Shown: positions 31,059-41,108, numbered from the stretch's first letter. The stretch is DNA of 64,000 nt from Streptacidiphilus sp. P02-A3a (GCF_014084105.1 NZ_CP048289.1:6767922-6831921), one strand, 5' to 3'. Numbers and translations: made by a program. The notes: generated by a model not told the origin, from the sequence alone.

Positions 31059-34000
31059 ATGTCAAGCATCAAGGAAGCCGCGAAGCCCCACGCCCGCCAG
31101 GCCCTCACCCCCGCCGCGCGCGCCCTGCTGAACCAGCGCCTGCGCGGGCTACAGGCCACCGGCCAGGCCGCTCCGGAGATCCCGCGCCTGGCCCCGGGCG
31201 CGACCGCGGTACCGCTGTCCAGCGCGCAGCAGCGCCTCAACTTCCTGGACCAGTTGCGGCCCGGCAGCACCGAGTACCTGATGCCCGCCGTCTGGCGGCT
31301 GGCCGGGGAGCTCGACCGCTCCGCGCTGGAGCTCGCCCTGGACGACCTGGTCCAGCGGCACCCGCAGCTGCGGACCCGGTTCCCCAGCCGTGGCGGCGTG
31401 GCCTTCCAGGAGGAACTGCCGGTCGGCGGGTTCACCCTGGAGTGGGTGGACCTGTCCGGTGTCGCTCCGGCGGCACGGGAGCAGGCCGCGACCGCGGCCG
31501 CCGAGGCCGCCGCGAACCGGCCCTTCGAGCTGGCGGCCGAGGCCCCGTTCCGGGCGACCCTGGTGCGGGTCGGCGCGGAGGACCACCTCCTGGTCCTGGC
31601 GATGCATCACATCGTGTCCGACGCCTGGTCCCTGGGCATCGTCTGCCGCGACCTGGCGGCCCTGTACGGCGCCCGCGCCGAGGGCCGGGCCGCCGCCCTG
31701 CCGGAGCTGCCGATCACCTACCGCGACTACGCGGCCTGGGAGTCCGCCGCGGGCGGCAGGGCTCGCGCGGAGGCCCACCTGGACTACTGGCGGACCCGGT
31801 TGGCCGGTCTCGCCCCGCTGGAGCTGCCCACCGACCGGCCGCGCCCGGTCGAGCGCTCGCACGAGGGGGCGGTCCTCAAGCTGGCCCTCCCCTCCCGGCT
31901 GCGGCAGTCGCTGCGGCAGCTCAACGAGCGCGGCAGCTCGACGATGTTCATGACGCTGCTGGCCGCCTACCAGATCGCCCTCGGCTTCCACACCGGGCAG
32001 GAGGACATCGCCGTGGGCACGATCGTGGCCAACCGCGACCGTCCGCAGACCGAGTCGCTGGTCGGGTTCTTCGTCAACACCCTGGTCATGCGGGGCGACC
32101 TGTCCGGGAACCCGACGCTGGCCGACTACCTGACCCGGGTACGGGACTCGGCCCTGGGCGCGATGGACCACCAGGACGTCCCCTTCGAGCGCCTGGTCGA
32201 GGTGCTCAGCCCGGACCGCGACCTCAGCCGCAACCCGCTGTTCCAGGTGCTCTTCGCCTACGAGTACGCCGACGGGGGCGGCTTCACGCTGGGCGGCGCA
32301 CGCGGCGAGACCGTGTCCGTCGGCGCGGACATCGCGAAGTTCGACCTGTCGCTGCACGCCACCGAGCAGCCGGACGGGCTGACGCTCTCGTTCGTCTACC
32401 GGCGCGACCTGTTCGACCCGGAGACGGTCGCGACCCTGGCCGACCATGTGCACCGGGTGCTCGACGCGATCGTCAGCCGCCCGGCGACGGCGATCGCCGC
32501 CCTGGAGCCGCTGGCCGCGGAGGAGCGCGCGTCGCTGCTGGCGCAGGCGGGGAACCCGGACCCGGCCGTCGCCCCGACGGTGCCGCTGCTGCTGGACGCC
32601 TTCCAGCGGCAGGTCCGCCTCCGCCCCGACCAGGTCGCCCTGGTGAGCCCGAACGGGCGCCTGACGTACGCGCAACTGGACGATCGCGCCGAGCGGTTGG
32701 CGTCGGCGCTGCGCGTCCGCGGGGTGGGCCCGGAGTCCCGGGTCGGTGTCTGCGTGGGCCGCGACGAATGGCTCGCGGTCTCGGTGCTGGGGATCTGGAA
32801 GGCCGGCGGGGCCTACCTGCCGATGGACGGCTCCCACCCGGCCGAGCGGCTCGGCTTCATGGTCACCGACGCCGGGGCCGACCTGCTGCTCACCGACCGC
32901 GCCACCCACGACCAGGTCGCGGACCTGGGCGCCGAGGTACTGGTGCTGGACGCGCCCGGCGCGCTGGAGGGCTCCGGCTGCCCCTACCTGGACGGCACGC
33001 CGGGCACCGCGCCGCGGCCCGGCAACGCCGCCTACATCATCTACACCTCCGGCTCCACCGGCCGTCCGAAGGGCGTGGTGGTCACCCACCACAACGCCGC
33101 CCGGCTGTTCGCCTCCTGCGAGGCGTGGTCCGACTTCGGCCCGGACGACGTCTGGTCGCTGCTGCACTCCTTCGCCTTCGACTTCTCGGTCTGGGAGCTG
33201 TGGGGGGCGCTGGCCAACGGCGGGCGCGTGGTGATCGCCCCCAAGGACGTGGTCCGGGATCCGGAGGCCGTGTTCGACCTGCTGGCCACCGAGCGGGTCA
33301 CCGTGCTGAGCCAGACCCCCGCCGCCTTCCAGGGCCTGCGGGCGCAGGCCGCGCAGTCCGGCCGCTCGTTCGCGGAACTCGCCCTGCGGACCGTCGTCTT
33401 CGGCGGCGACGCGCTCAGCGCGCGGGACTTCCGCGACTGGTTCGCCGACCCCGCGCCGCACCGGCCGCGGCTGGTGAACATGTACGGGATCACCGAGACC
33501 ACCGTGCACGTCACCCACCGGGTGCTGACCCGCGAGGACGCCGAGGGCGACACCCTGTCGCCGATCGGGGTGCCGCTGGCGGACCTGCGCGGCTACGTGC
33601 TGGACCAGCACCAGCGGCTGGTACCGGTCGGCGTCCCGGGCGAGCTGTACGTCGCCGGGGCGGGTCTGGCCCGGGGCTACCTCGGACGCCCGTCGCTGAC
33701 CGCCGAGCGTTTCGTGCCCGACCCCTACGGACCGGCCGGTGGTCGGCTGTACCGGACCGGCGACCGGGTCCGGCGGCTGCCCGACGGGCAGTTGGAGTTC
33801 CTGGGCCGGGTGGACGCGCAGGTCAAGATCCGCGGATTCCGCATCGAACTGGGCGAGATCGAGGCCGCGCTGCGCGGCTTCCCCGGAGTGGTCGACGCCG
33901 CGGTCGTGGTCCGCGAGGAGCCGGGCGGCGTGCGACGGCTGGTCGGGCACATCGCCACCGGCGCCGACGCCCCGGTCGGCGGCACGGCGGTCGGCGGCAG

Positions 34001-37000
34001 CTCGGTCGACACCCGCGAGCTGCGCGCCCACCTCGGCCGCGGCCTGCCCGACTACATGGTCCCGGCCCTGATCACCGAGCACCCGGCGCTGCCGCTGACC
34101 GTCAACGGCAAGGTCGACCGCAAGGCCCTGGCGCTGCTCCAGGCACGCGAGGCCGACCTCAGCGCGCGCTACACCGCGCCGAGCACCCCCACCGAGGCGC
34201 TGCTGACCGGAATCTGGGGCACGGTCCTGGGGCTCGACCGGGTCGGCGTGGACGACAACTTCTTCCGGCTGGGCGGCGACTCCATCCTGGCCCTGCGGGT
34301 GATCGGGCTGGCCCGCGAGGCCGGGCTGGCGCTCAGCATCCCGGACATCTTCCGGGCCCAGGTGCTGGCGGAGCTGGCCGACCTGGCCGACCACTCGACG
34401 GCGCCGGTCGAGACCGCGCCGGTGGCGGCCCTGTCGATGATCGGCAGCGCCGAGGCGGCCTCGCTGCCGCCGGGGGTCGAGGACGCCTATCCGCTGACGA
34501 TGCTCCAGGCGGGCATGCTGCACGAGCTGATGAGCGATCCGGAGCGCGGCGCTTACCACAACGTGACCAGCTTCAAGCTGCGGGACAGCGCCGGTTTCGA
34601 CCTCGCCGCGTTCCAGGAGGCCGTGGACGTCCTGGTCGAGCGCCACGACATCCTGCGCACCTCCTTCGACCTGCTGCGCGACACCGAGCCACTGCAACTG
34701 GTGCACCGGCGGGCCACGCTGCCGGTGGGCTTCGCCGACCTGCGCGGCCTGTCACCGGCCGAGCAGCGCGAGGCCGCCGCCGCCCACGTGCGCGAGCAGG
34801 CCGCGCTGCCCTTCGACCTGTCCGCCGCCCCGCTGGTACGGCTGTTCGTGCACCGGCTGGGCGAGGAGGAGTTCCGGCTGACCATCACCGACTGCCACGT
34901 GGTGCTCGACGGCTGGAGCCTGACCTCGTTCATCGCGGACCTGATGGAGTCGCACCACCGCCGGGCGGCCGGACTGGCGCCCGCCGCCGCGGTCAGGCCC
35001 GCGGTGCGCTTCGCGGACTACGTGGCGCTGGAGCGCGAGGCACTCGCCTCCACCGCGTCCCGCGAGTTCTGGCACCGGGCGCTGGTCGGCCTGGAGCCGG
35101 TCCACTTCGCCCCGGCCCCCGGCCCGGCCCTGGTCGGCGACCAGCCGCCGCACGAGGCCGAGCGCTCCTACCGGGAGCTGGCCGAGCCCCTGGCCCGGGT
35201 CGCCGCGCTGGCCGGGGTCCCGGTGCGGACGGTCTTCCTGGCCGCCTTCTACCGGCTGATGGACCTCTTCTCCGGCGACGACCCCCACAGCATCGGCATG
35301 GTCACCAACGGCCGCCCCGAGCACGCCAACGCGGACCTGCTGCGCGGCCTGTTCCTCAACACGGTGCCGCTCGGGTTCCACTCCACCGCCCGCTCCTGGG
35401 TCGACTACCTGCGTGAGACCTTCGCCGCCGAGCGCGCCCTGCTGCCGCACCGCAGGTTCCCGCTCGCCGAGATGCAGCGCTCCCTCGGCGGGGTGGCGGT
35501 CGAGGCGGTCTTCAACTTCGTGAACTTCCACCGGCTCGAAAAGGACGTGTGGGAGGACACCCTGGAGGTCGCCCGCACCAACTTCCCGCTCAGCCTGAAC
35601 GCCAACCCGGGCGGCATGACCCTGGACGCCGACCCCCGCTACCTGGACGCCACCGCCTGCGAACAGCTCGCCGACACCTACCGGGGCCTGCTGCGGGCGA
35701 TGGCCGCCGAGCCCCACGGCCCGGTCACCCGGCCCGCCCTCACCGGCGCCGCCCGCGACCTGGTGCTGCACCGCTGGAACGCCGCCACCACGCAGCACGC
35801 CGGTGCGCCGCAGGACCCGTACCAGGAGGACGACGACCGGCGGCTGTTCCACGAACTGGTCCAGCAGCACGCCGAGCAGCGGCCGCGGGCGACCGCCCTG
35901 GTCCACGGGCGGGACGTCACCGGCTACGGCGAGCTCGACCGCGCCGGTGACCGGATCGCCCGGCGGCTGCGCGCGCTGGGCGTCGACACCGAGACCGTGG
36001 TCGGCATCTGCCTGGAACGGGGCCCGGACCTCGCGCGGGCGATCCTGGGGGTGCTCAAGTCCGGTGCCGCCTACCTCTGCCTGGACCCCGAGTACCCCGG
36101 GGAGCGGCTGGCCTTCATGGTCGGGGACTCGGCGATGACGGTGCTGCTGACCCAGCCCGAGCTGGCCGACGCCGCCCCTCCGGTCCAGCACACGCTCATG
36201 ATCGGCGCACTCACCGCGGAGCCGGACCCGGAGTCCGGGCACCTGCCGGTCGGCTGCCCCAAGTCCGGTGTGGGACCGGACAGCACCGCCTACGTGATCT
36301 ACACCTCCGGCTCCACCGGCACACCCAAGGGCGTGGCGGTCACCCACCGCGGGATGCTGAACCTGGTCCGGGCGCAGCAGGACGTGCTGGCGCCGACCCC
36401 GGACGACCGGGTACTACAGTTCGCGTCCAGCAGCTTCGACGCCTCGGTGTTCGAGATGACCTGGGCGCTGGCCAACGGCGCGGGCCTGTGCACCGCCACC
36501 CGCCAGGACCTGGCGCCCGGGGCCGACCTCACCCGCACCCTGCGCACCCAGCGGATCACCGCGGCGGTGCTGCCCCCGACCGCCCTGAGCGTGATGGATC
36601 CGCGGGGGCTGCCGGAGCTGCGCACCCTGATGGTCGCCGGCGAGGCCTGCCCCGCCGAGATCGTCGACGCCTGGGCGCCCGGGCGGCGCTTCCTCAACGG
36701 CTACGGCCTGACCGAGACCTCCGTGTGGGTGACCGCTGCCCAGTGCCTGCCGGGCGGCGGTCGGCCCTCCATCGGCACGCCCATCCGCAACACCGAGGCC
36801 TACGTCCTCAACGACGACCTGGAACCGGTACCGGTCGGCGCCCCCGGCGAGCTCTGCATCGGCGGCCTCAGCCTGGCCCGCGGCTACCTGGGCCGCCCCG
36901 GGGTCACCGCGCGGCGCTTCGTCCCGGACCCCTTCAGCGGCCGCGCCGGCGCCCGGCTGTTCCGCACCGGCGACATCGTCCGCTACTCCGCCGACGGCTC

Positions 37001-38414
37001 GCTGGACTACGTCGGACGCCAGGACAGCCAGGTCAAGCTGCGGGGATTCCGGATCGAGCTCGGCGAGGTCGAGGACGCGCTGCTGACCCACCCCGGCGTC
37101 CAGTCGGCGGTGGCGATGGTGCGCGCCGACGGGGGTGGTGAGCCACGGCTGGTCGCCTACGTGGTGCCGCCGGACCCGGACAGCGCCCCGCAGGCCGAGG
37201 ACCTGCGCCAGTCGCTCCGCCGTCGGCTGCCGGCCCACATGGTGCCGACCGCCTACGTGGTCATCGACGCGGTACCGCTCACCGCCAACCGCAAGGTCAA
37301 CCGCCGGGCGCTGCCGCCGGTGCCCAGTGTCCGCGCCGAACTGGCGGACAGCTACGTCGCCCCGCGCACCCCCGCCGAGCAGGCGCTGGCGCAGGTGTGG
37401 GCCGAGGTGCTGGGCGTGGAGCGGGTCGGCGTCCACGACGACTTCTTCGCGCTGGGCGGCAGTTCGCTCTCCACCGTCCGGGTGGTGGCCAAGGCGCGCG
37501 CCCAGGGTCTCACGCTGACCGTCCGCGACCTGGTCGAGTCACCCACCATCGCCGGGCTCGGGGCCGCGGCGGACCCGGTGGCGGGCCCCCGTTCCCGGGT
37601 GCTGCTGCGCCCGGGAACGGGGCAGCCGCTGAACTGCGTCCACCCCACCGGCGGCAGCGTCACCTGGTACCTCCCGCTCGCCCGGGCCCTGGGCGGTGCC
37701 CGGCCGGTGCACGGCTACCAGGCCCTGGGCCTGGCCGGTGGCACCGACCCGCTCACGATCCGCGAGATCGCCGCCAACTACGTCAGCGAACTGACGGCCG
37801 ACCAGGACGGCGGACCGCACGCGATCCTCGGCTGGTCCATGGGCGCCAACATCGCCCTGGAGATGGCCACCCAACTCCTGGACGCCGGGGCCGAGGTGGC
37901 GCCGCTGGTGCTGGTCGAGCCCTACCTGCCGACCCCGGAGACCCACCGCCGGCTCGCCGGTTTCGCCGAGCAGCAGCGCCACGCGCTGGTCCTGCGCGAC
38001 GAACTGCGGGCCACCCCGGTCGGATCCGAGGCCCGCGCCGCGGCGGACGCCCGGCTGCGGACCCTGCTGCGCGACGCGGGCATGGTCGACCAGGAGGTCG
38101 ACCTGGCCCAGGACGCCCCGATCGAGGTGTGGCACTCGCTGCTGGAGGCCCTGGCCGGATACCGGGCCCGCCCCTACCCCGGCCGGATCCACCTGGTCAT
38201 CGGCCAGGACACGGCCGACCGGCCCGAGCACACCCCGATGCCCGACATCGGCGTCCCCTACCGCGAGTACCTGTCGGCCTGGCAGGACCTGGCGGGAGGC
38301 GGACTCCAGGTGCACCACCTCCCCGGAGGGCACCGCACCATGCTCACCGATCCCGGCGTCGGCACCATCGCCGCGCTGCTCGACACGCTGACCTCCGGAG
38401 GACTCCCGTGCTGA
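31059..38414 (+). CDS. NRPS, modules 5-6 with thioesterase (C-A-T-C-A-T-TE)
   Basis: A 2,451-residue terminal synthetase. Domains are C (~50-470, HHIVSDA at ~183), A (~511-1024), T (LGGDSIL, ~1072), C (~1138-1570, CHVVLDG at ~1279), A (~1598-2087), T (LGGSSLS, ~2133) and TE (~2181-2451). The TE has the nucleophile in GWSMG (Ser2260) and the catalytic His in PGGHRTML. A5 reads D-F-W-S-V-G-M-V-H with VNMYGITETTVHVT, a Thr-type domain. A6 reads D-A-F-V-M-A-G-V-W, which I cannot assign. ATG 31059 follows GAGGA. The TE should release or cyclise the hexapeptide. The first carrier has GGDS, usually seen before epimerases, yet no E domain exists. Confidence 0.95.
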   Translation: MSSIKEAAKPHARQALTPAARALLNQRLRGLQATGQAAPEIPRLAPGATAVPLSSAQQRLNFLDQLRPGSTEYLMPAVWRLAGELDRSALELALDDLVQRHPQLRTRFPSRGGVAFQEELPVGGFTLEWVDLSGVAPAAREQAATAAAEAAANRPFELAAEAPFRATLVRVGAEDHLLVLAMHHIVSDAWSLGIVCRDLAALYGARAEGRAAALPELPITYRDYAAWESAAGGRARAEAHLDYWRTRLAGLAPLELPTDRPRPVERSHEGAVLKLALPSRLRQSLRQLNERGSSTMFMTLLAAYQIALGFHTGQEDIAVGTIVANRDRPQTESLVGFFVNTLVMRGDLSGNPTLADYLTRVRDSALGAMDHQDVPFERLVEVLSPDRDLSRNPLFQVLFAYEYADGGGFTLGGARGETVSVGADIAKFDLSLHATEQPDGLTLSFVYRRDLFDPETVATLADHVHRVLDAIVSRPATAIAALEPLAAEERASLLAQAGNPDPAVAPTVPLLLDAFQRQVRLRPDQVALVSPNGRLTYAQLDDRAERLASALRVRGVGPESRVGVCVGRDEWLAVSVLGIWKAGGAYLPMDGSHPAERLGFMVTDAGADLLLTDRATHDQVADLGAEVLVLDAPGALEGSGCPYLDGTPGTAPRPGNAAYIIYTSGSTGRPKGVVVTHHNAARLFASCEAWSDFGPDDVWSLLHSFAFDFSVWELWGALANGGRVVIAPKDVVRDPEAVFDLLATERVTVLSQTPAAFQGLRAQAAQSGRSFAELALRTVVFGGDALSARDFRDWFADPAPHRPRLVNMYGITETTVHVTHRVLTREDAEGDTLSPIGVPLADLRGYVLDQHQRLVPVGVPGELYVAGAGLARGYLGRPSLTAERFVPDPYGPAGGRLYRTGDRVRRLPDGQLEFLGRVDAQVKIRGFRIELGEIEAALRGFPGVVDAAVVVREEPGGVRRLVGHIATGADAPVGGTAVGGSSVDTRELRAHLGRGLPDYMVPALITEHPALPLTVNGKVDRKALALLQAREADLSARYTAPSTPTEALLTGIWGTVLGLDRVGVDDNFFRLGGDSILALRVIGLAREAGLALSIPDIFRAQVLAELADLADHSTAPVETAPVAALSMIGSAEAASLPPGVEDAYPLTMLQAGMLHELMSDPERGAYHNVTSFKLRDSAGFDLAAFQEAVDVLVERHDILRTSFDLLRDTEPLQLVHRRATLPVGFADLRGLSPAEQREAAAAHVREQAALPFDLSAAPLVRLFVHRLGEEEFRLTITDCHVVLDGWSLTSFIADLMESHHRRAAGLAPAAAVRPAVRFADYVALEREALASTASREFWHRALVGLEPVHFAPAPGPALVGDQPPHEAERSYRELAEPLARVAALAGVPVRTVFLAAFYRLMDLFSGDDPHSIGMVTNGRPEHANADLLRGLFLNTVPLGFHSTARSWVDYLRETFAAERALLPHRRFPLAEMQRSLGGVAVEAVFNFVNFHRLEKDVWEDTLEVARTNFPLSLNANPGGMTLDADPRYLDATACEQLADTYRGLLRAMAAEPHGPVTRPALTGAARDLVLHRWNAATTQHAGAPQDPYQEDDDRRLFHELVQQHAEQRPRATALVHGRDVTGYGELDRAGDRIARRLRALGVDTETVVGICLERGPDLARAILGVLKSGAAYLCLDPEYPGERLAFMVGDSAMTVLLTQPELADAAPPVQHTLMIGALTAEPDPESGHLPVGCPKSGVGPDSTAYVIYTSGSTGTPKGVAVTHRGMLNLVRAQQDVLAPTPDDRVLQFASSSFDASVFEMTWALANGAGLCTATRQDLAPGADLTRTLRTQRITAAVLPPTALSVMDPRGLPELRTLMVAGEACPAEIVDAWAPGRRFLNGYGLTETSVWVTAAQCLPGGGRPSIGTPIRNTEAYVLNDDLEPVPVGAPGELCIGGLSLARGYLGRPGVTARRFVPDPFSGRAGARLFRTGDIVRYSADGSLDYVGRQDSQVKLRGFRIELGEVEDALLTHPGVQSAVAMVRADGGGEPRLVAYVVPPDPDSAPQAEDLRQSLRRRLPAHMVPTAYVVIDAVPLTANRKVNRRALPPVPSVRAELADSYVAPRTPAEQALAQVWAEVLGVERVGVHDDFFALGGSSLSTVRVVAKARAQGLTLTVRDLVESPTIAGLGAAADPVAGPRSRVLLRPGTGQPLNCVHPTGGSVTWYLPLARALGGARPVHGYQALGLAGGTDPLTIREIAANYVSELTADQDGGPHAILGWSMGANIALEMATQLLDAGAEVAPLVLVEPYLPTPETHRRLAGFAEQQRHALVLRDELRATPVGSEARAAADARLRTLLRDAGMVDQEVDLAQDAPIEVWHSLLEALAGYRARPYPGRIHLVIGQDTADRPEHTPMPDIGVPYREYLSAWQDLAGGGLQVHHLPGGHRTMLTDPGVGTIAALLDTLTSGGLPC

Positions 38415-39634
38415 CCGCCACCCGCTTCACCGAGCGCTACCTGCTGGACCCGCAGGTCAACGCCGACCCGTACCCCTACCTGAACGCGCTGCGCGAGCAC
38501 CGGCCCGTCCACTGGAGCAGCGTCCACCGGGCCTGGCTGGTCACCGGCTACGCGCAGATGGCCGAGGCCCTGGGGCACCCGTCGCTGTCCGCCGACCGGG
38601 TCCGGCCGCTGATGGAGGCCATCCCGGAGAGCGTCCTGGACGACGAGGCCCGGCGCGCGGTCGGCCTGCTGTCGCACTGGATGGTCTTCAACGACCCGCC
38701 GCAGCACCGTCGGCTGCGCGGGGTGTTCCAGGACCAGTTCTCCGCCCGCGCCATCAACCGCTACACGGGGCTGATCGAGAAGGCCACCACGTCGCTGCTG
38801 GCCCGCCGGGCCGCGCCCGGCAGCAGCGGGGACGCCGTCGCCGACGTCGCCAGGACCCTGCCCAGCCTGGTCTTCGCCCGCTGGCTCGGTGTCCCGCACG
38901 CCCACGCCCCCTCGTTCTGGTACTGGAACGCCCGGGTGGGCGACCTGGTGCTGGGCGCCGCCCAGGAGGAGCGGGAGTACCGCACCTCGTTGCAGTCCCT
39001 GGTCAAGCTCTACGACTACCTGGGCGAGCTGGTGCGCCTGCGCCGTGAGCAGCCGCAGGACGACCTGATCAGCGCGGTGCTGGCCGGGGGCGCCATCGGT
39101 GACACGGTCAGCGACGAGGAGTTCATCGGCATGCTGACCCATCTGGCCTTCGCCGGTGGGGAGACCACCAGCAACCTGATCGCCAACGGGCTGCGGGCAC
39201 TGCTCACGCACCCGCGGCAGCTGGAGGCGGTACGGGAGAACCCCAAGCTGCTGTCCGGCGCCGTCGAGGAGGCCCTGCGCTTCGACGGCCCCTCCAAGAT
39301 GTCGGTGCGCATCGCCGCCGAGGACCTGCGGCTCGACGGCCAGGACATCCGCGCCGGTGACCGGATCTTCCTGGTGACCGCCGCGGCCAACCGCGACCCG
39401 CGGCAGTTCGACGACCCGGACACCTTCGACGTGCACCGCGGCCGCACCTCGCACCTCGGGTTCGGCTACGGCATCCACTTCTGCATCGGCGCGCCCCTGG
39501 CCCGGCTGGTGGCCGGAAGCGCGCTCGGGGTCCTCGTCCGGGAGTACCCGGACCTGCGGCTCCTCCCGTCCCGCCACGAGTGGCAGCTGTCGCTGCTCAA
39601 CCGCAGCCTGAAGGACCTCCCGGTCAGCTACTGA
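38408..39634 (+). CDS. Cytochrome P450 tailoring oxygenase
   Basis: A 408-residue bacterial class-I P450. It has the I-helix FAGGETTSNL (oxygen-activating AGxxT), the K-helix EEALRF (ExxR) and the haem loop FGYGIHFCIGAPLAR with the ligand Cys at ~359. GTG 38408 is preceded by GGAGG and overlaps the NRPS stop by 7 bases, so the gene is coupled to the synthetase. Family members in NRPS operons hydroxylate carrier-bound amino acids or the finished peptide, or make aryl crosslinks. No ferredoxin is encoded nearby, so electrons must come from elsewhere. Confidence 0.94.
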   Translation: MLTATRFTERYLLDPQVNADPYPYLNALREHRPVHWSSVHRAWLVTGYAQMAEALGHPSLSADRVRPLMEAIPESVLDDEARRAVGLLSHWMVFNDPPQHRRLRGVFQDQFSARAINRYTGLIEKATTSLLARRAAPGSSGDAVADVARTLPSLVFARWLGVPHAHAPSFWYWNARVGDLVLGAAQEEREYRTSLQSLVKLYDYLGELVRLRREQPQDDLISAVLAGGAIGDTVSDEEFIGMLTHLAFAGGETTSNLIANGLRALLTHPRQLEAVRENPKLLSGAVEEALRFDGPSKMSVRIAAEDLRLDGQDIRAGDRIFLVTAAANRDPRQFDDPDTFDVHRGRTSHLGFGYGIHFCIGAPLARLVAGSALGVLVREYPDLRLLPSRHEWQLSLLNRSLKDLPVSY

Positions 39635-39711
39635 CGTCCTCCGCACCCGGACTCCCGCACCCGGCCCCCCGCACCCGGCTCCGCACCCCGACGAAGGCGA
39701 AGAACCAGCGC

Positions 39712-40974
39712 ATGACTCAGACCATGGCTCCGACCGAGACCCCGACCGAACGCCCCTCGCTGCGCGCCCCCCTGCGCACGGCCCCCTTCCGCAACCTCTG
39801 GACCGCCCAGTCCTTCTCGCTCCTGGGAGACGGGTTCAGCACCGTCGCCTTCGCCTGGATCACCCTCACGCTCACCCACTCCAGCCTGGCTCTGGGCGTG
39901 GTCCTCGCCTGCCAGGCCGTGCCGCGCGCCCTGCTCACCCTGCTCGGCGGGGCGCTCAGCGACAGGTTGTCGGCCCGTCACCTGATGATGTTCTCCAGCC
40001 TGCTGCGCTGCGCGCTGATGGCGGGGGTGGCGGCAACCGGGTTCGCGCACCTGCTCAACCTGTGGATGCTGTTCGCGGCGGCGGCGTTCTTCGGCGCGGT
40101 CGACGCGTTCTTCCAGCCCGCCCGCAGTTCCATCCTCCCCTCGGTCGTCGAGCCCGAGCAGTTGGAGCCGGCGAACGCCCTGCTCAGCGTGGGCAGTCGG
40201 GTCGCCTCGGTGCTCGGCCCCGCCATCGGCGGCATCGTGGTGGCCGCCACCGACCCCAGTGCCGCCTTCGCCGTCGACGGCGCCTGCTTCGCCCTGGTCG
40301 CCCTGTTCGTCAGCCGGGCCACCCGCCGCCTCTCCGCCCCGGCGGCCAGGACCGGGACCGGCTCGGCCAGGGACTCGCTCGGCAGCCGGATCCGGGCCGG
40401 TCTGGTCTACGTCTGGACGGACCCGCGGATCCGCGCCATGGTCGCCATCGACACCGCCGTGACCTTCTGCTACGCCGGTCCGTTCACCGTGGGCTTCGCC
40501 AGCCTGGCCAGGTTCCGGCTGCACGGCGGCGCGACCTCCCTGGGCCTGCTCGACGGCGCACTGGCCGCGGGGGCCATCGTCGGCGCCCTGCTGGGCGGCG
40601 CGACCCGCCGCCACCTGCGGGTGGGTCTGCTCATCTCCGCCCTCACCGGCTGGCTGGGCGCCGGGATGCTCGCCCTGGGGGTGCTCGGCAACCTGGTCGA
40701 AGCCGTCGGTGTGGTGCTGCTGATGGGCCTGGGCATCGGCTTCCAGGGCGTGTTCGGAATGAGCTGGATCCAGCGCAACATCCGCGGTGAGATCCTCGGC
40801 CGCGTCATCTCCGTCGACATGGTCGCGGGCTACATCGCCGCCCCCGTCTCCCTGGTGCTGTGCGGCGCGCTGGCCCAGTCGCACGCGGAGGTGATGTTCG
40901 CCGCCACCGCCGCCGTGCTGATCGTCACCGGAGCCGCCGTCCTCTGCTCCAAGCCCGTGGTCTCGATGGTCTGA
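39712..40974 (+). CDS. MFS exporter, likely self-resistance/export
   Basis: A 420-residue major facilitator with about 12 membrane segments. FRNLWTAQSFSLLGDGFSTVAFAW opens it, as in the EntS/MFS_3 siderophore-and-drug exporter branch, and GALSDRLSARHLM is the loop 2-3 signature. ATG 39712 lies 77 bases after the P450 stop, with GAAGG upstream. It is the last gene of the operon before the strong terminator at 40981, so the likely job is export of the nonribosomal peptide and producer protection. Confidence 0.9.
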   Translation: MTQTMAPTETPTERPSLRAPLRTAPFRNLWTAQSFSLLGDGFSTVAFAWITLTLTHSSLALGVVLACQAVPRALLTLLGGALSDRLSARHLMMFSSLLRCALMAGVAATGFAHLLNLWMLFAAAAFFGAVDAFFQPARSSILPSVVEPEQLEPANALLSVGSRVASVLGPAIGGIVVAATDPSAAFAVDGACFALVALFVSRATRRLSAPAARTGTGSARDSLGSRIRAGLVYVWTDPRIRAMVAIDTAVTFCYAGPFTVGFASLARFRLHGGATSLGLLDGALAAGAIVGALLGGATRRHLRVGLLISALTGWLGAGMLALGVLGNLVEAVGVVLLMGLGIGFQGVFGMSWIQRNIRGEILGRVISVDMVAGYIAAPVSLVLCGALAQSHAEVMFAATAAVLIVTGAAVLCSKPVVSMV

Positions 40975-40980
40975 GCCCCT

Positions 40981-41039
40981 GGCCCGACGGAGGGGGAGCC
41001 CGCCCAGGATTCCTGGGCGGGCTCCCCCTCCGTCGGGCC
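40981..41039. terminator. 29-bp perfect inverted repeat closing the NRPS operon
   Basis: Bases 40981-41009 are an exact reverse complement of 41011-41039 with a single base between arms, beginning GGCCCGACGGAGGGGGAG. It lies 6 bases after the exporter stop, and the facing MarR gene ends at 41109, so it can terminate both directions. This is the strongest hairpin in the window. Confidence 0.9.
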
Positions 41040-41108
41040 GGCCCTCGGCGATCCTGCTGGTCATCGCCCAGCGCGCCGTCGCGGATCAGCCCAGCTGGGC
41101 CGTCGCGT

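Noticed and set aside
31149-34706. A 1,185-codon minus-strand frame inside the third NRPS gene
   Set aside because: A shadow of strong third-position GC; the plus strand encodes complete C, A and T domains.
34430-35770. Reading the second C domain of the last NRPS as a dual condensation/epimerisation domain
   Set aside because: The N-terminal HHxxxxGD signature of dual C/E domains is absent (PLTMLQAGMLHELMSDPERG).
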